A stretch of 64,000 nt of DNA from Fuscovulum ytuae. Lineage in GTDB: Bacteria > Pseudomonadota > Alphaproteobacteria > Rhodobacterales > Rhodobacteraceae. The notes under the pieces were generated by a model. That model saw only the letters and a list, made by a program, of their open reading frames with translations, was not told the origin of the DNA and did not search any database. Shown here piece after piece: positions 39,126 through 47,654 of the stretch. The translations under genes and the position numbers were made by a program. The first letter of the stretch is position 1. Each line of letters opens with the position of its first letter. Where the stretch lies: positions 2,711,001 to 2,775,000 of the forward strand of contig NZ_CP124535.1 of assembly GCF_029953595.1 (NCBI RefSeq), written 5' to 3'.

Positions 39126-39746
39126 TCAGGTGAAGGGGATGACCAGCCCGACGAGGATAAGCAGAATGCCGGAACCGATATTCATCCGTCGGACCGCTGC
39201 GGGGCTGGAAAGCAGGCGGCGCGCGCGGTCAAGGAACCAGGCAAGGCCAAGGTTGCCGACCATGGGAACGAAGGCGGAAATGGCGATGATCGCGATGATG
39301 TCTGGGGTTTGCAACGCGCCGAGGTCAAAGAAACCGGGCAGCGCGCCCATGTAGAAAAGGATGGCCTTGGGGTTGCCGATCACGGCCGCGACGCCGACGG
39401 AGAAACCTGCCCAGAGGCCCGGTTTTGTCAGGCGCGAGTCGGCGTTCAGCGTGGCCGTCGGTTTGCGGATGAGCATGACCCCCATCAAGAGGAAGATCAC
39501 AGCTGCGACCCAGCGCAGGACCGACAGATAATCGCCATAGACGCTGTGGACCCATGTCAGACCAAGGATCGCCATCAGGGGCCAGATCAGATCGCCCAGC
39601 GCCACGCCCACAGCAAGCGGCCAAGCCCCGGCCATGCCGCCCGACAGAGCGCGGGCCGTGAGGGCGACCCAGACGGGGCCGGGGACGGCCCAGAGTGCGG
39701 CCATGCCGCCTGCGTAAAGAAGAAGTTGGTAGGCGGTAACGGTCAT
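39126..39746 (-). CDS. LysE-family amino-acid/metabolite exporter
   Basis: A 206-residue membrane protein with six predicted spans, typical of the LysE/RhtB translocators that export amino acids or homoserine lactones. The N-terminal MAALWAVPGPVWVALTARAL holds the PGP motif, GAWPLAVGVALGDLIWPLM the second span, and [20 protein letters not shown] the conserved NPK motif. Its start overlaps the VOC gene stop by four bases, so both are coupled to recF upstream. Placing a transporter between recF and gyrB is unusual, and the substrate is unknown. Confidence 0.88.
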   Translation of the reverse strand: MTVTAYQLLLYAGGMAALWAVPGPVWVALTARALSGGMAGAWPLAVGVALGDLIWPLMAILGLTWVHSVYGDYLSVLRWVAAVIFLLMGVMLIRKPTATLNADSRLTKPGLWAGFSVGVAAVIGNPKAILFYMGALPGFFDLGALQTPDIIAIIAISAFVPMVGNLGLAWFLDRARRLLSSPAAVRRMNIGSGILLILVGLVIPFT

Positions 39747-40177
39747 TTCGGATCGGGCAGGGTGAGGGTTCCGTCAGCGGAAAGCGGCCAGAAGGGGTTC
39801 ATCGCCACTTCCCAGACATGGCCGTCAGGATCGGCCCAATAGCCGGAATAGCCGCCCCAGAACACCTTTTCCGGTGCCTTTAGCGCGGTTGCCCCTGCCG
39901 CAAGGGCGGCGGCGAAGGCGGTGTCCACCTCGGCCTCTGTCGCGAAGTTCTGCGCAAGGGTGACGGCCCCGGTGCCAAGGGGGGCGTCGGGGCGGCCCTG
40001 ATCCTTGGCCAGATCGGTCAGGCCGAACAGGGCGAGCGCTTGGCCATGGAGTTGGAAGAAGGCGACGCCGGGCTGGCTATCGAGATGTTCCTGCCAGCCG
40101 AAACGGGCATAGAAGGCGCGGGCGGTGGGCAGGTCACGGGTGCCGAGCGTGATGAGGGTGATGCGCTGCGGCGTCAT
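39743..40177 (-). CDS. VOC-superfamily (glyoxalase/bleomycin-resistance-like) protein
   Basis: A 144-residue protein of the vicinal oxygen chelate fold, with two beta-alpha-beta-beta-beta halves: ITLITLGTRDLPTARAFYAR and GYSGYWADPDGHVWEVAMNP, the second carrying the typical end of the domain (WxxPDGHxWEV). Metal-ligand positions are partly present (Glu in WEVA), but the first His is not evident, so catalysis is uncertain. It overlaps recF upstream and lysE downstream by four bases each, forming a coupled recF-VOC-lysE unit. Confidence 0.85.
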   Translation of the reverse strand: MTPQRITLITLGTRDLPTARAFYARFGWQEHLDSQPGVAFFQLHGQALALFGLTDLAKDQGRPDAPLGTGAVTLAQNFATEAEVDTAFAAALAAGATALKAPEKVFWGGYSGYWADPDGHVWEVAMNPFWPLSADGTLTLPDPK

Positions 40178-41277
40178 GTTTCGGTGACCTTGGACATGCC
40201 GCCCTCTTCGGCGACGGTGAAGCTTTGCGCCCTGTTTCCCAGACTGTCAAACAGGCCGGGTTCCGTGCCTGTCATCAGGGCCTGCGCGCCGAGGGCGCAG
40301 ATTTCATCATAAAGCGCGGCGCGGCGGTTCTGATCCAGATGAGCGGCGACCTCGTCCAGCAAAAGGATGGGCGGGGTGCCAAGATCGGCGGCCAAAGCCC
40401 GGGCATTGGCAAGGATGAGCGAGATCAGGAGCGCCTTCTGTTCCCCGGTGGAACATTGGTCGGCGGGTGTGCCCTTGGCGCTGTAGATGGCGGCCAGATC
40501 GGCGCGATGTGGGCCAAGAAGCGTGCGCCCGGCGGCCATGTCGCGGCGGCGGTTGGCGGCAAGGGCGGGGGCGAGGTCGTCGGGCATATCCTCACCCTCT
40601 GGCCCGATCAGCGACAGGTCGGCGGCGGGGAAGGCCGTTTCCGCCCCGGCCTGCGCGGCGGCGAGGCGGGCAAGTGCGTGCTGGCGGTTGGCGGTGATCT
40701 GGGCGGCCGCCTCGGCCATCTGGGTTTCCAACGCGGTGTACCAATGCGCGTCCTGCACCATGTCCTTGAGCAGGCGGTTGCGGTCGCGCATGGCTTTTTC
40801 GTAGGTCAGCACCACCTCGGCGTGATCCGGGGCGAAGCTGAGGGTTGTGCGATCAAGGAAGCGGCGGCGACCTTCGGCGGATTCGATCCAAAGCCTGTCC
40901 ATCGCGGGGACCAGCCAGAGGATGCGCAGGATGCGGGCGAGCGCCACTTGGGGCGCGGCCTTGCCGTCGATGCGGGTCTGACGCGACTCACCGCCTTCGG
41001 CGAAGGTTTCAAGATCGTGGAAGGGGGCCGTGGTTTCGGCGCGGATTTTCCAGCCGATGGCATCAGGTTTGCGGGCCAGTTCATCCGTTGCCGCGCGACG
41101 CAGGCCACGGCCGGGGGAGAGGAGGGAGACGGCCTCTAATATGTTGGTTTTGCCCGCCCCGTTGGGGCCAGAGAGGGCCACGGGACGCCCGTCCAACTCC
41201 AACCGCGCGGCGCGGTGGCTGCGGAAGTGGGAGAGGGTGAGTGTCGAGAGGGTCAGGCCACCCACCCCAATCTCCAT
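40174..41277 (-). CDS. recF: DNA replication and repair protein RecF
   Basis: RecF binds gapped DNA and helps load RecA. The protein has 367 residues. LTLSHFRSHRAARLELDG is the typical N-terminus; Walker A is SGPNGAGKTNILEAVSLL (residues 37-45). The signature region is STGEQKALLISLILANARAL and Walker B is PPILLLDEVAAHLDQNRRAA. The length and domain order are normal. It starts 26 bp after dnaN on the same strand and its stop overlaps the VOC gene, giving the order dnaA-dnaN-recF-VOC-lysE-gyrB. Confidence 0.96.
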   Translation of the reverse strand: MEIGVGGLTLSTLTLSHFRSHRAARLELDGRPVALSGPNGAGKTNILEAVSLLSPGRGLRRAATDELARKPDAIGWKIRAETTAPFHDLETFAEGGESRQTRIDGKAAPQVALARILRILWLVPAMDRLWIESAEGRRRFLDRTTLSFAPDHAEVVLTYEKAMRDRNRLLKDMVQDAHWYTALETQMAEAAAQITANRQHALARLAAAQAGAETAFPAADLSLIGPEGEDMPDDLAPALAANRRRDMAAGRTLLGPHRADLAAIYSAKGTPADQCSTGEQKALLISLILANARALAADLGTPPILLLDEVAAHLDQNRRAALYDEICALGAQALMTGTEPGLFDSLGNRAQSFTVAEEGGMSKVTET

Positions 41278-41303
41278 TCTTCTTCAGGATCAGCGTGTGA
41301 GCG

Positions 41304-42422
41304 TCACACCCGCATCGGCATGACGACATAGACTGCGCTGGTGTCGTTGCCTTCGCGCATGAGGGTGGGGTCGCCGGAGGAATTGAAGAGGAAGACGGCA
41401 TTCTCGCGGTCAACCTGGCTGGCGATTTCGAGCAAGTATTTGGCGTTGAAGCCAATTTCCAGCCGTTCATCGCCATAGGCAACGGCGAGTTCCTCTTCGG
41501 CGGCGCCCGAGTCGGGGGCGTTGACGGAGAGGATCAGGCGGTCTTCGTCGAGCGAGAGTTTCACGGCGCGCGAGCGTTCGGAGGAGACGGTGGCGACACG
41601 GTCGACGGCCTTGGCGAATTCGGAGGCGTCCACCTCAAGCCGACGGGTGTTTTGGGTGGGGATGACGCGGGTGTAATCGGGGAAGGTACCGTCGATGACC
41701 TTGGACGTCAGGGTGATGGCCGGGGTGGCGAAGCGGACCTTGGTTTCGCTGACCGAGACGGCGATGGCAGCATCGTCTTCGTCGAGGAGTTTGCGAAGCT
41801 CGCCCACCGTCTTGCGCGGGACGATCACGCCCGCCATGCCCTGCGCGCCTTCCGGCAGGGGGGCGTCGATGCGGGCGAGGCGGTGGCCATCGGTCGCGAC
41901 GCAGCGCAGGACGGGGCCGTCTTCACCGGTGGCGGTGTGCATATAGACGCCGTTCAGGTAATACCTTGTTTCCTCGGTTGAAATTGCGAATTTCGCCTTG
42001 TCGAAGAGGCGGCGCAATTCGCCGGCCTTGGCCGAGAAGTTCGTCGTGTATTCCGACGAGGCCATAACGGGGAAGTCTTCCTTCGGCAGCGTGGCAAGGC
42101 TGAAGGTGGAGCGGCCTGCCGTGATCGTCAGGCGGCCAGAGGCGCTGTCTTCGGACAGGTTCACCAACGCGCCGTCGGGGAGTTTGCGGACGATTTCATG
42201 CAGCATCACGGCGGATACTGTGGTGGCACCGGCGCGTTCCACCATGGCTGGGGCGCGGTCGACCACTTCGATATCCAGATCGGTGGCGCGGAAACTGACC
42301 TGTGCGCCATCCGCCTCGATCAGCACATTGGCAAGGATCGGGATGGTGTTGCGGCGTTCCACGACGGATTGCGCCTGCGCCAAGGCCTTGAGCAGCGTGC
42401 CGCGTTCGATCGAGAGTTTCAT
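41304..42422 (-). CDS. dnaN: DNA polymerase III beta sliding clamp
   Basis: The processivity clamp, 372 residues. I used the ATG at 42422, where AAGGGAT lies eight bases before, rather than the one three codons earlier. MKLSIERGTLLKALAQAQSV is the standard N-terminus, with RRNTIPILANVLIEA following. The three clamp domains are present; GTFPDYTRVIPTQNTRRLEV marks the second-to-third domain link, and the C-terminus SAVYVVMPMRV is the typical clamp ending. It lies downstream of dnaA with a 257-bp gap containing a 12-bp-periodic repeat. Confidence 0.97.
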   Translation of the reverse strand: MKLSIERGTLLKALAQAQSVVERRNTIPILANVLIEADGAQVSFRATDLDIEVVDRAPAMVERAGATTVSAVMLHEIVRKLPDGALVNLSEDSASGRLTITAGRSTFSLATLPKEDFPVMASSEYTTNFSAKAGELRRLFDKAKFAISTEETRYYLNGVYMHTATGEDGPVLRCVATDGHRLARIDAPLPEGAQGMAGVIVPRKTVGELRKLLDEDDAAIAVSVSETKVRFATPAITLTSKVIDGTFPDYTRVIPTQNTRRLEVDASEFAKAVDRVATVSSERSRAVKLSLDEDRLILSVNAPDSGAAEEELAVAYGDERLEIGFNAKYLLEIASQVDRENAVFLFNSSGDPTLMREGNDTSAVYVVMPMRV

Positions 42423-42580
42423 GGTGACCATCCCTTGCTCTTGCCCCCCATGGGGATGCAGAAAGTAGCCGTTTTCAGGCGGTTCACAAGCGGTTTGGCG
42501 TCTTTGCGGCGCGGGGCGCGGCGCAATTGTCGCAACGGCTTGCGTGCGTTGGCTTTACCTGGGCTTTCGGGGCAAATCGG

Positions 42581-42628
42581 TTGTGCCCTGTTTTGTGCCG
42601 CCTTTTGTGCCGCAAACTGTGGCCACGC
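42581..42628. repeat. 12-bp-periodic repeat, copy 3 (between dnaA and dnaN)
   Basis: Four 12-base units start at 42581, 42593, 42605 and 42617: ttgtgccctgtt, ttgtgccgcctt, ttgtgccgcaaa and ctgtggccacgc. It shares the flank aatcgg and the first unit with copy 2, and has the ccgcaaactgtgg join seen in copy 1. The rest of the dnaA-dnaN gap (42423-42679) holds no gene I can support. Confidence 0.75.
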
Positions 42629-42679
42629 GCGGGGCCACAGCAATTCCTTAACGAATCATCGGAAACGGCCCTGCGCGGA

Positions 42680-44044
42680 TCAGCCCTGCAACAGACGGCG
42701 GAGCATTTGCAGATCGTCGTTGAGCTGGCTGTCGGTGGCCATCAGTTCTTCGATCTTGCGAACGCCATGCATGATGGTCGTGTGGTCGCGCCCACCAAAG
42801 CGACGGCCGATTTCAGGAAGCGAGCGGGGCGTCAGCTGCTTGGCCAGATACATGGCGATCTGGCGCGGGCGGGCGATGGTGCGGACGCGCTTTGGCCCGA
42901 TCATGTCGGACAGGCGGATGTTGTAATGTTCGGCGACCTTGCGCTGAATCTCTTCGATCGTGAGCTTGCGGTCCGAGGCGCGGAGGATATCGGCCAGACA
43001 GTCCTGCGCCAGTTCCAGCGTAATCTCGCGCCCCACGAGGGAGGCGAAAGCGAAGAGGCGGGTCAGCGCGCCTTCCAGCACGCGGACATTTGTCGTGATG
43101 CGATGGGCGAGGAATTCCAACACGCCACCCGAAATGGCGAGGCCCTTATATTGATTGCGATACTGTTCCACCTTCTGTTGAAGGATGCCGAGGCGGAGTT
43201 CGTAATCGGTGGGATGAAGATCGACCACCAGCCCGCATTGCAGGCGGGATTTGATGCGATCTTCGAGATCCTTAATCTCGCCCGGTGCGCGGTCGGCGGA
43301 GATGACGATCTGCTTGTTCTGATCAACCAGCGCGTTGAAGGTGTGGAAGAATTCTTCCTGTGTGCTGTCCTTGCCTGCGATGAATTGCACGTCATCAACC
43401 ATCAGGACATCGACGGAACGGAAGAGTTCCTTGAAATCCATGATCTGACGTTCGCGGAGCGCCTGCACGAAGCGATACATGAACTGTTCGGCCGAGAGGT
43501 AAAGCACGCGCAGATGCGGCTGGCGGGTTTGCAGTTCATGCGCGATGGCATGCATCAGGTGCGTCTTACCCAGACCCACGCCGCCATAAAGGAACAGCGG
43601 GTTGAAAGTGACGGGGCCGCCTTCGGCGACACGGCGGGCGGCGGCATGGGCGAGTTCGTTGGGCTTGCCCACGACAAAGCTGTCAAAGGTGAAACGGGCA
43701 TCCAGCGGCGCGCCGGGCATATCTTCGGTTTCGGCGGTGCGGGCAGGTTTGGCTTTGGGCGCGGCGGCGGGTGCCGTGGGTGCGGCGACCGGGGCGGCGG
43801 GGCGGCTGGACACGGTGAATTCGACACGTTCCACCTGCGCGCCTGCCGTGTTCAGCTGGGCGCGGATGTGATCGGCGAAGTTGCGGTTGACCCAGTCACC
43901 GAAGAAAGACGTCGGCACCTCGAATCGCGCCACACCATTGCGGAGGTGCGAGAGTTTCAGCGGTTCGATCCAGGTTGCGTAGTTGGTGCGGCCTACCCTC
44001 TTGATCAGTTCCTCGCGGACCAAACCCCAAGTCTCGTTCGTCAT
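42680..44044 (-). CDS. dnaA: chromosomal replication initiator protein DnaA
   Basis: DnaA binds 9-bp boxes and opens the replication origin. The start MTNETWGLVREELIK at 44044 gives 454 residues; a longer frame to 44113 has no family support. The AAA+ region holds NPLFLYGGVGLGKTHLMHA (Walker A near residue 152), MVDDVQFIAGKDSTQEEFFH (Walker B) and the arginine-finger region. The C-terminal DNA-binding helix-turn-helix ends in the signature FGGRDHTTIMHGVRKIEEL near residue 413. The linker is Ala/Pro-rich. It is followed by dnaN and preceded by rpsT. Confidence 0.98.
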   Translation of the reverse strand: MTNETWGLVREELIKRVGRTNYATWIEPLKLSHLRNGVARFEVPTSFFGDWVNRNFADHIRAQLNTAGAQVERVEFTVSSRPAAPVAAPTAPAAAPKAKPARTAETEDMPGAPLDARFTFDSFVVGKPNELAHAAARRVAEGGPVTFNPLFLYGGVGLGKTHLMHAIAHELQTRQPHLRVLYLSAEQFMYRFVQALRERQIMDFKELFRSVDVLMVDDVQFIAGKDSTQEEFFHTFNALVDQNKQIVISADRAPGEIKDLEDRIKSRLQCGLVVDLHPTDYELRLGILQQKVEQYRNQYKGLAISGGVLEFLAHRITTNVRVLEGALTRLFAFASLVGREITLELAQDCLADILRASDRKLTIEEIQRKVAEHYNIRLSDMIGPKRVRTIARPRQIAMYLAKQLTPRSLPEIGRRFGGRDHTTIMHGVRKIEELMATDSQLNDDLQMLRRLLQG

Positions 44045-44662
44045 TCTTTCTGACCCGTGCGGCGACATGCTTCTGAATCTGTGACAGATCCGGCACGCCT
44101 GTTGTTGTTGCACCGGCTGTTGCCGGGGCCATCCCCTTTCGGATCAGGTGGCAAAACATGGCAGCGCCGTTTGGCGTGGTTCGGAGACAGGTTTCACACC
44201 GCCCCTTCGCCGGGGCACCCACAACCCTGTTTCCGGCCAACGCAGCCGACGTATCATGGCAAGTAAACCACGGATTCGCATCCTTGGCCTGCCTGCCCGA
44301 TCTGATTGCCGCACAACCTGTGCAGACACCACAACCATTTGATTCACAGACATTTTCGGCGGCAATTCACACGCTTGGCAGCCTTGCGAACCGTCCGATT
44401 TCTGTCTGCGAACCCGTCATGTCCCCCAAGACGAGAGTGAATCGCACCCTGACGCTAACAAGCCGCCGCGAGGAGGTGCAACCGAACTTCAAGCTTGACA
44501 CAGGGATGACAAAATCGAATCCGGCGGCCTGTGCAAATCGGCAACGGGGGGTTGCAAAAACGCATGGAATACATGCCCTGATTGGTATGTGTCTTAAGCA
44601 AAAAAGTAGAAAGGGCGCAGCCTTTCGGATGCGCCCCACGCGACGATGGATCGTCGAAAATG
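44045..44662. promoter_or_regulatory. long non-coding region upstream of dnaA with GANTC sites and DnaA-box-like 9-mers
   Basis: 618 bases without a gene between rpsT and dnaA. Five GANTC sites occur at 44075-44079, 44273-44277, 44341-44345, 44439-44443 and 44517-44521. Against the relaxed DnaA box TTWTNCACA, two 9-mers have a single mismatch: TGATTCACA at 44340-44348, and the complement of TGTGCAAAT at 44530-44538. Two more (44190-44198, 44363-44371) match seven of nine. The rpsT terminator is at its right end. This could be the dnaA control region or part of an origin; no perfect box is present. Confidence 0.5.
44600..44636 (-). terminator. Rho-independent terminator of rpsT
   Basis: GGGCGCA (44613-44619) pairs with TGCGCCC (44630-44636); inner CC/GG pairs close a GAAA tetraloop as read on the minus strand. 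It is followed on that strand by tttctactttttt. It lies 26 bases after the rpsT stop. Confidence 0.85.
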
Positions 44663-44938
44663 TTAGGAGGCCGGGGTGGCCAATGCCTTGGCGCGGGCGG
44701 CGAGGCGCGACATCTTGCGCGCCACGGTGTTGGCGTGCAGCACGCCCTTGGTCACGCCGCGGTCCAGTTCCGGCTGGGCGGCGCGCAGGGCGGCGAGGGC
44801 GGCTTCGGCATTGCCCGATGCGATCGCCTCTTCGACCTTGCGGACGAAGGTGCGGATGCGCGAGCGGCGGGCCTTGTTGATCGCGAAGCGGGTTTCGGAC
44901 TGGCGCGCGCGCTTTTTGGACTGGGCGGTATTTGCCAT
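44663..44938 (-). CDS. rpsT: 30S ribosomal protein S20
   Basis: A 91-residue basic ribosomal protein. [20 protein letters not shown] is the standard S20 start, and [20 protein letters not shown] and [19 protein letters not shown] are conserved rRNA-binding helices. It is upstream of dnaA on the same strand, as in many alphaproteobacteria, but a strong terminator separates them. An in-frame ATG at 45004 would add an unrelated 22-residue extension and is rejected. The interval 44939-45094 contains its promoter. Confidence 0.97.
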   Translation of the reverse strand: MANTAQSKKRARQSETRFAINKARRSRIRTFVRKVEEAIASGNAEAALAALRAAQPELDRGVTKGVLHANTVARKMSRLAARAKALATPAS

Positions 44939-45094
44939 GGGCTTTCGGTTCCTGTGGGTCTTGCGTTTCAGATCGATTGCGCAAAAGACCCGAGGCCCGT
45001 CCAACGGGACGGAATCGATTCTTGCCTAAGCGGGCCCACGCGCATGTGACCGGGGCCTATAGGCCAAGTGGCAAAGAAAGAAAAGATGGAAAGA

Positions 45095-45871
45095 TCACCG
45101 GTCGCGGAATTGCGGTTGGCGCTTTTCCATGAAGGCGGCCATGCCTTCCTTCTGATCTTCGGAGGCGAAGGCGGCGTTGAACATACGGCGTTCGAAGCGG
45201 ATGCCTTCGGAGAGGGTGGTTTCAAAGGCGCGGTTGACCGATTCCTTCACGAGCATCGCGGTGAGGGCGGATTTTTCGGCGATCTTGCCCGCGATTTTCA
45301 GGGTTTCGGTGACAAGGTCCTTGGCTGGGACGATGCGGCTGATCAGGCCTGCACGTTCGGCCTCGGCCGCGTCCATGAAGCGGCCTGTCAGGTTCATGTC
45401 CATCGCCTTGGCCTTGCCTATGGCGCGGGTGAGGCGTTGGGTGCCGCCCATGCCCGCGACGATGCCGAGGTTGATTTCGGGCTGGCCGAATTTGGCAGTG
45501 TCGGCGGCGATGATGAAATCACACATCATGGCCAATTCGCAGCCACCACCAAGGCAGTAGCCCGACACGGCGGCGATGAGGGGTTTGCGGCAGCGGGCGA
45601 TGGCGTCGGCCTCGGCGGCGAAGAGGTCGTCGAAATAGACGTCGGTAAAGGTTTTCTCGGCCATCTCCTTTACGTCGGCGCCAGCGGCGAAGGCCTTTTC
45701 CGTCCCGGTGAGGACGATGCAACGGATCTTGTCGTTGCGGTCGGCGGCGGTGATGGCCTGTGCGAGTTCCTGCATCAGCCGCGCGTTGAGGGCATTGAGC
45801 GCCTCGGGGCGGTTGAGGCGGATGAGGGCGGTGTAATCCTCGATCTCGACGATCAGGGTGTCATAGGCCAT
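45095..45871 (-). CDS. enoyl-CoA hydratase/isomerase
   Basis: A 258-residue crotonase-fold protein, most like short-chain enoyl-CoA hydratase of beta-oxidation. [19 protein letters not shown] is the N-terminal signature. The oxyanion hole is formed by [12 protein letters not shown] and [16 protein letters not shown]. The catalytic glutamates are expected in [11 protein letters not shown] and [16 protein letters not shown]. The C-terminal [20 protein letters not shown] is typical. It lies between rpsT and mutM on the same strand, with about 75 bp to mutM. Confidence 0.93.
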   Translation of the reverse strand: MAYDTLIVEIEDYTALIRLNRPEALNALNARLMQELAQAITAADRNDKIRCIVLTGTEKAFAAGADVKEMAEKTFTDVYFDDLFAAEADAIARCRKPLIAAVSGYCLGGGCELAMMCDFIIAADTAKFGQPEINLGIVAGMGGTQRLTRAIGKAKAMDMNLTGRFMDAAEAERAGLISRIVPAKDLVTETLKIAGKIAEKSALTAMLVKESVNRAFETTLSEGIRFERRMFNAAFASEDQKEGMAAFMEKRQPQFRDR

Positions 45872-45946
45872 CGGTGGCTCCGGCTTCTTTTGGCTGGGAG
45901 GACTCCTAGCAGTAACGGGGGCGTTATCAAGGGTGGTTACGGAACG

Positions 45947-46810
45947 TCATCGCTGGCAGGTGGGGCAGAAGAAGGAAGACCGGCCCGATTGCACGATGCG
46001 GCGGATGGTGGCGGTGCAGCCGGGGGTGACGCAGGGTTCGCCTTCGCGGCCGTAAACTTGGAAGCTGTGCTGGAAATAGCCAAGTTCGCCATCGGCCTGC
46101 CGGTAGTCGCGCAAGGACGAGCCGCCGGCGGTGATCGCCTCGGCCAGAACGTCGCGGATCAGGGGGACGAGGGTGGCGGCGCGGGCTGCGCTGATGCGGG
46201 CGGCCTTGCGCGCGGGGTGGATGCGGGCGCGGTAGAGGGTTTCGCAGACATAGATGTTACCCAAGCCCGCGACGATGTGCTGGTCGAGCAGGGCGGATTT
46301 GATGGGGGTATTGCGGCCCTTCAGCCGGGCGGCGAGATAGGGTTCATCGAAGGCGTTGCCCAGCGGCTCGGGGCCGAGTTGCGCCAGAAGCGGGTGGGCC
46401 TCGGCGGTGGCGGTGGGCATAAGGTCCATCGCGCCGAAGCGGCGGGCATCGTTGAAAGTGATGCGGGTGCCATCTTCCATATCAAGGATAACATGATCGT
46501 GTTTGGCGGGAGCGGGGTGGTGGTGGTGCCATTCGCCCAAGGTTTCGCGACCTGCCGGAGAGGAGATCAGCATGCGGCCTGACATGCCGAGATGGATAAG
46601 GAGTGTCTCGTCGGTGGACAGGTCGGCGAGGATATATTTGGAGCGGCGGCGCAAGGATAGAATGCGCGCGCCCGTCAGGCGGTCTGCCATCCGGGGCGGG
46701 AAGGGCCAACGCAGATCGGGGCGGTTGACCTGGGCGCGGGTGATGCGGCGGCCTTCCATCGCGGGAAGCAGGCCACGGCGGACGGTTTCAACCTCGGGCA
46801 GTTCGGGCAT
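45947..46810 (-). CDS. mutM: formamidopyrimidine-DNA glycosylase
   Basis: MutM (Fpg) excises 8-oxoguanine. The start at 46810 exposes the obligatory Pro2-Glu3: [20 protein letters not shown], catalytic after Met removal. The 287-residue protein has the H2TH domain ([40 protein letters not shown]) and a C-terminal zinc finger with [20 protein letters not shown] followed by FFCPTCQR. An eight-residue upstream extension from another ATG would bury Pro2 and is rejected. It diverges from ubiE and acts in the same repair pathway as mutY at 6883. Confidence 0.97.
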   Translation of the reverse strand: MPELPEVETVRRGLLPAMEGRRITRAQVNRPDLRWPFPPRMADRLTGARILSLRRRSKYILADLSTDETLLIHLGMSGRMLISSPAGRETLGEWHHHHPAPAKHDHVILDMEDGTRITFNDARRFGAMDLMPTATAEAHPLLAQLGPEPLGNAFDEPYLAARLKGRNTPIKSALLDQHIVAGLGNIYVCETLYRARIHPARKAARISAARAATLVPLIRDVLAEAITAGGSSLRDYRQADGELGYFQHSFQVYGREGEPCVTPGCTATIRRIVQSGRSSFFCPTCQR

Positions 46811-46901
46811 GGCGTTCTCGGCGGCTGGCGGCATGTGGGCGCATTGCAGCGCCTAGGATCGGCCCTATAAGGAGTTGCAGGCAAAGGAACGGCAAGACCA
46901 G

Positions 46902-47654
46902 ATGAGCGAAGAACGCGACGGCACCACGCATTTCGGCTTTCAGACCGTGCCGGAGGCCGAGAAGGCCGGGATGGTGCATGGCGTCTTTACCCGGGTGGCC
47001 AGCCGCTATGACATCATGAATGATCTGATGTCGGGGGGCGTTCACCGTCTGTGGAAGGATGCGATGATGGACTGGCTGGCCCCACGGCCGGGTCAGCGCC
47101 TGCTGGATGTGGCAGGGGGGACGGGGGATATCGCGTTCCGGTTCCTGAAACGCGCGCCGTCGGCATCGGCGGTGGTGTTGGACATGACCGAATCCATGCT
47201 GGTGGCGGGCCGAAAGCGGGCCGAGGCAGAGCGGCAGGCGGAGCGGTTGGATTGGGTGGTGGGTGATGCGATGGCCCTGCCCTTCCCTGACAATTCCTTT
47301 GACGTTTACACAATCAGCTTTGGCATAAGGAACGTGACGCGGGTGCAGGATGCGCTGAACGAGGCGTATCGGGTTCTAAAGCCCGGCGGGCGGTTGATGG
47401 TGCTGGAGTTCAGCCAGATTCCGAATGACCTGATGCAGAAGGTCTATGACGCCTATTCCTTCAATGTGATCCCGGTGATGGGCCAGATCGTAGCGAAGGA
47501 TCGGGACAGCTATCAGTATCTGGTCGAGTCGATCCGCAAATTCCCGGATCAGGAGACATTCGCGGGCATGATCCGCAAGGCGGGTTTTGGGCAGGTGAAA
47601 TATCGCAACCTGTCTTTGGGCATCGCGGCGCTGCATTCGGGTTGGAAGATCTGA
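46902..47654 (+). CDS. ubiE: demethylmenaquinone/ubiquinone C-methyltransferase
   Basis: UbiE methylates the benzoquinol ring in ubiquinone (and menaquinone) synthesis. The protein has 250 residues from the ATG at 46902. [20 protein letters not shown] and [20 protein letters not shown] are the UbiE N-terminal signatures. The S-adenosylmethionine motif I is [32 protein letters not shown] and [15 protein letters not shown] follow. The stop is directly adjacent to the ubiB start, so the two form a quinone operon. Confidence 0.97.
   Translation: MSEERDGTTHFGFQTVPEAEKAGMVHGVFTRVASRYDIMNDLMSGGVHRLWKDAMMDWLAPRPGQRLLDVAGGTGDIAFRFLKRAPSASAVVLDMTESMLVAGRKRAEAERQAERLDWVVGDAMALPFPDNSFDVYTISFGIRNVTRVQDALNEAYRVLKPGGRLMVLEFSQIPNDLMQKVYDAYSFNVIPVMGQIVAKDRDSYQYLVESIRKFPDQETFAGMIRKAGFGQVKYRNLSLGIAALHSGWKI

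Noticed and set aside
42419-42643. Possible small gene between dnaA and dnaN (WPQFAAQKAAQ peptide)
   Set aside because: Its recognisable part comes only from the 12-bp repeat, it has no ribosome-binding site, and it overlaps the dnaN start.
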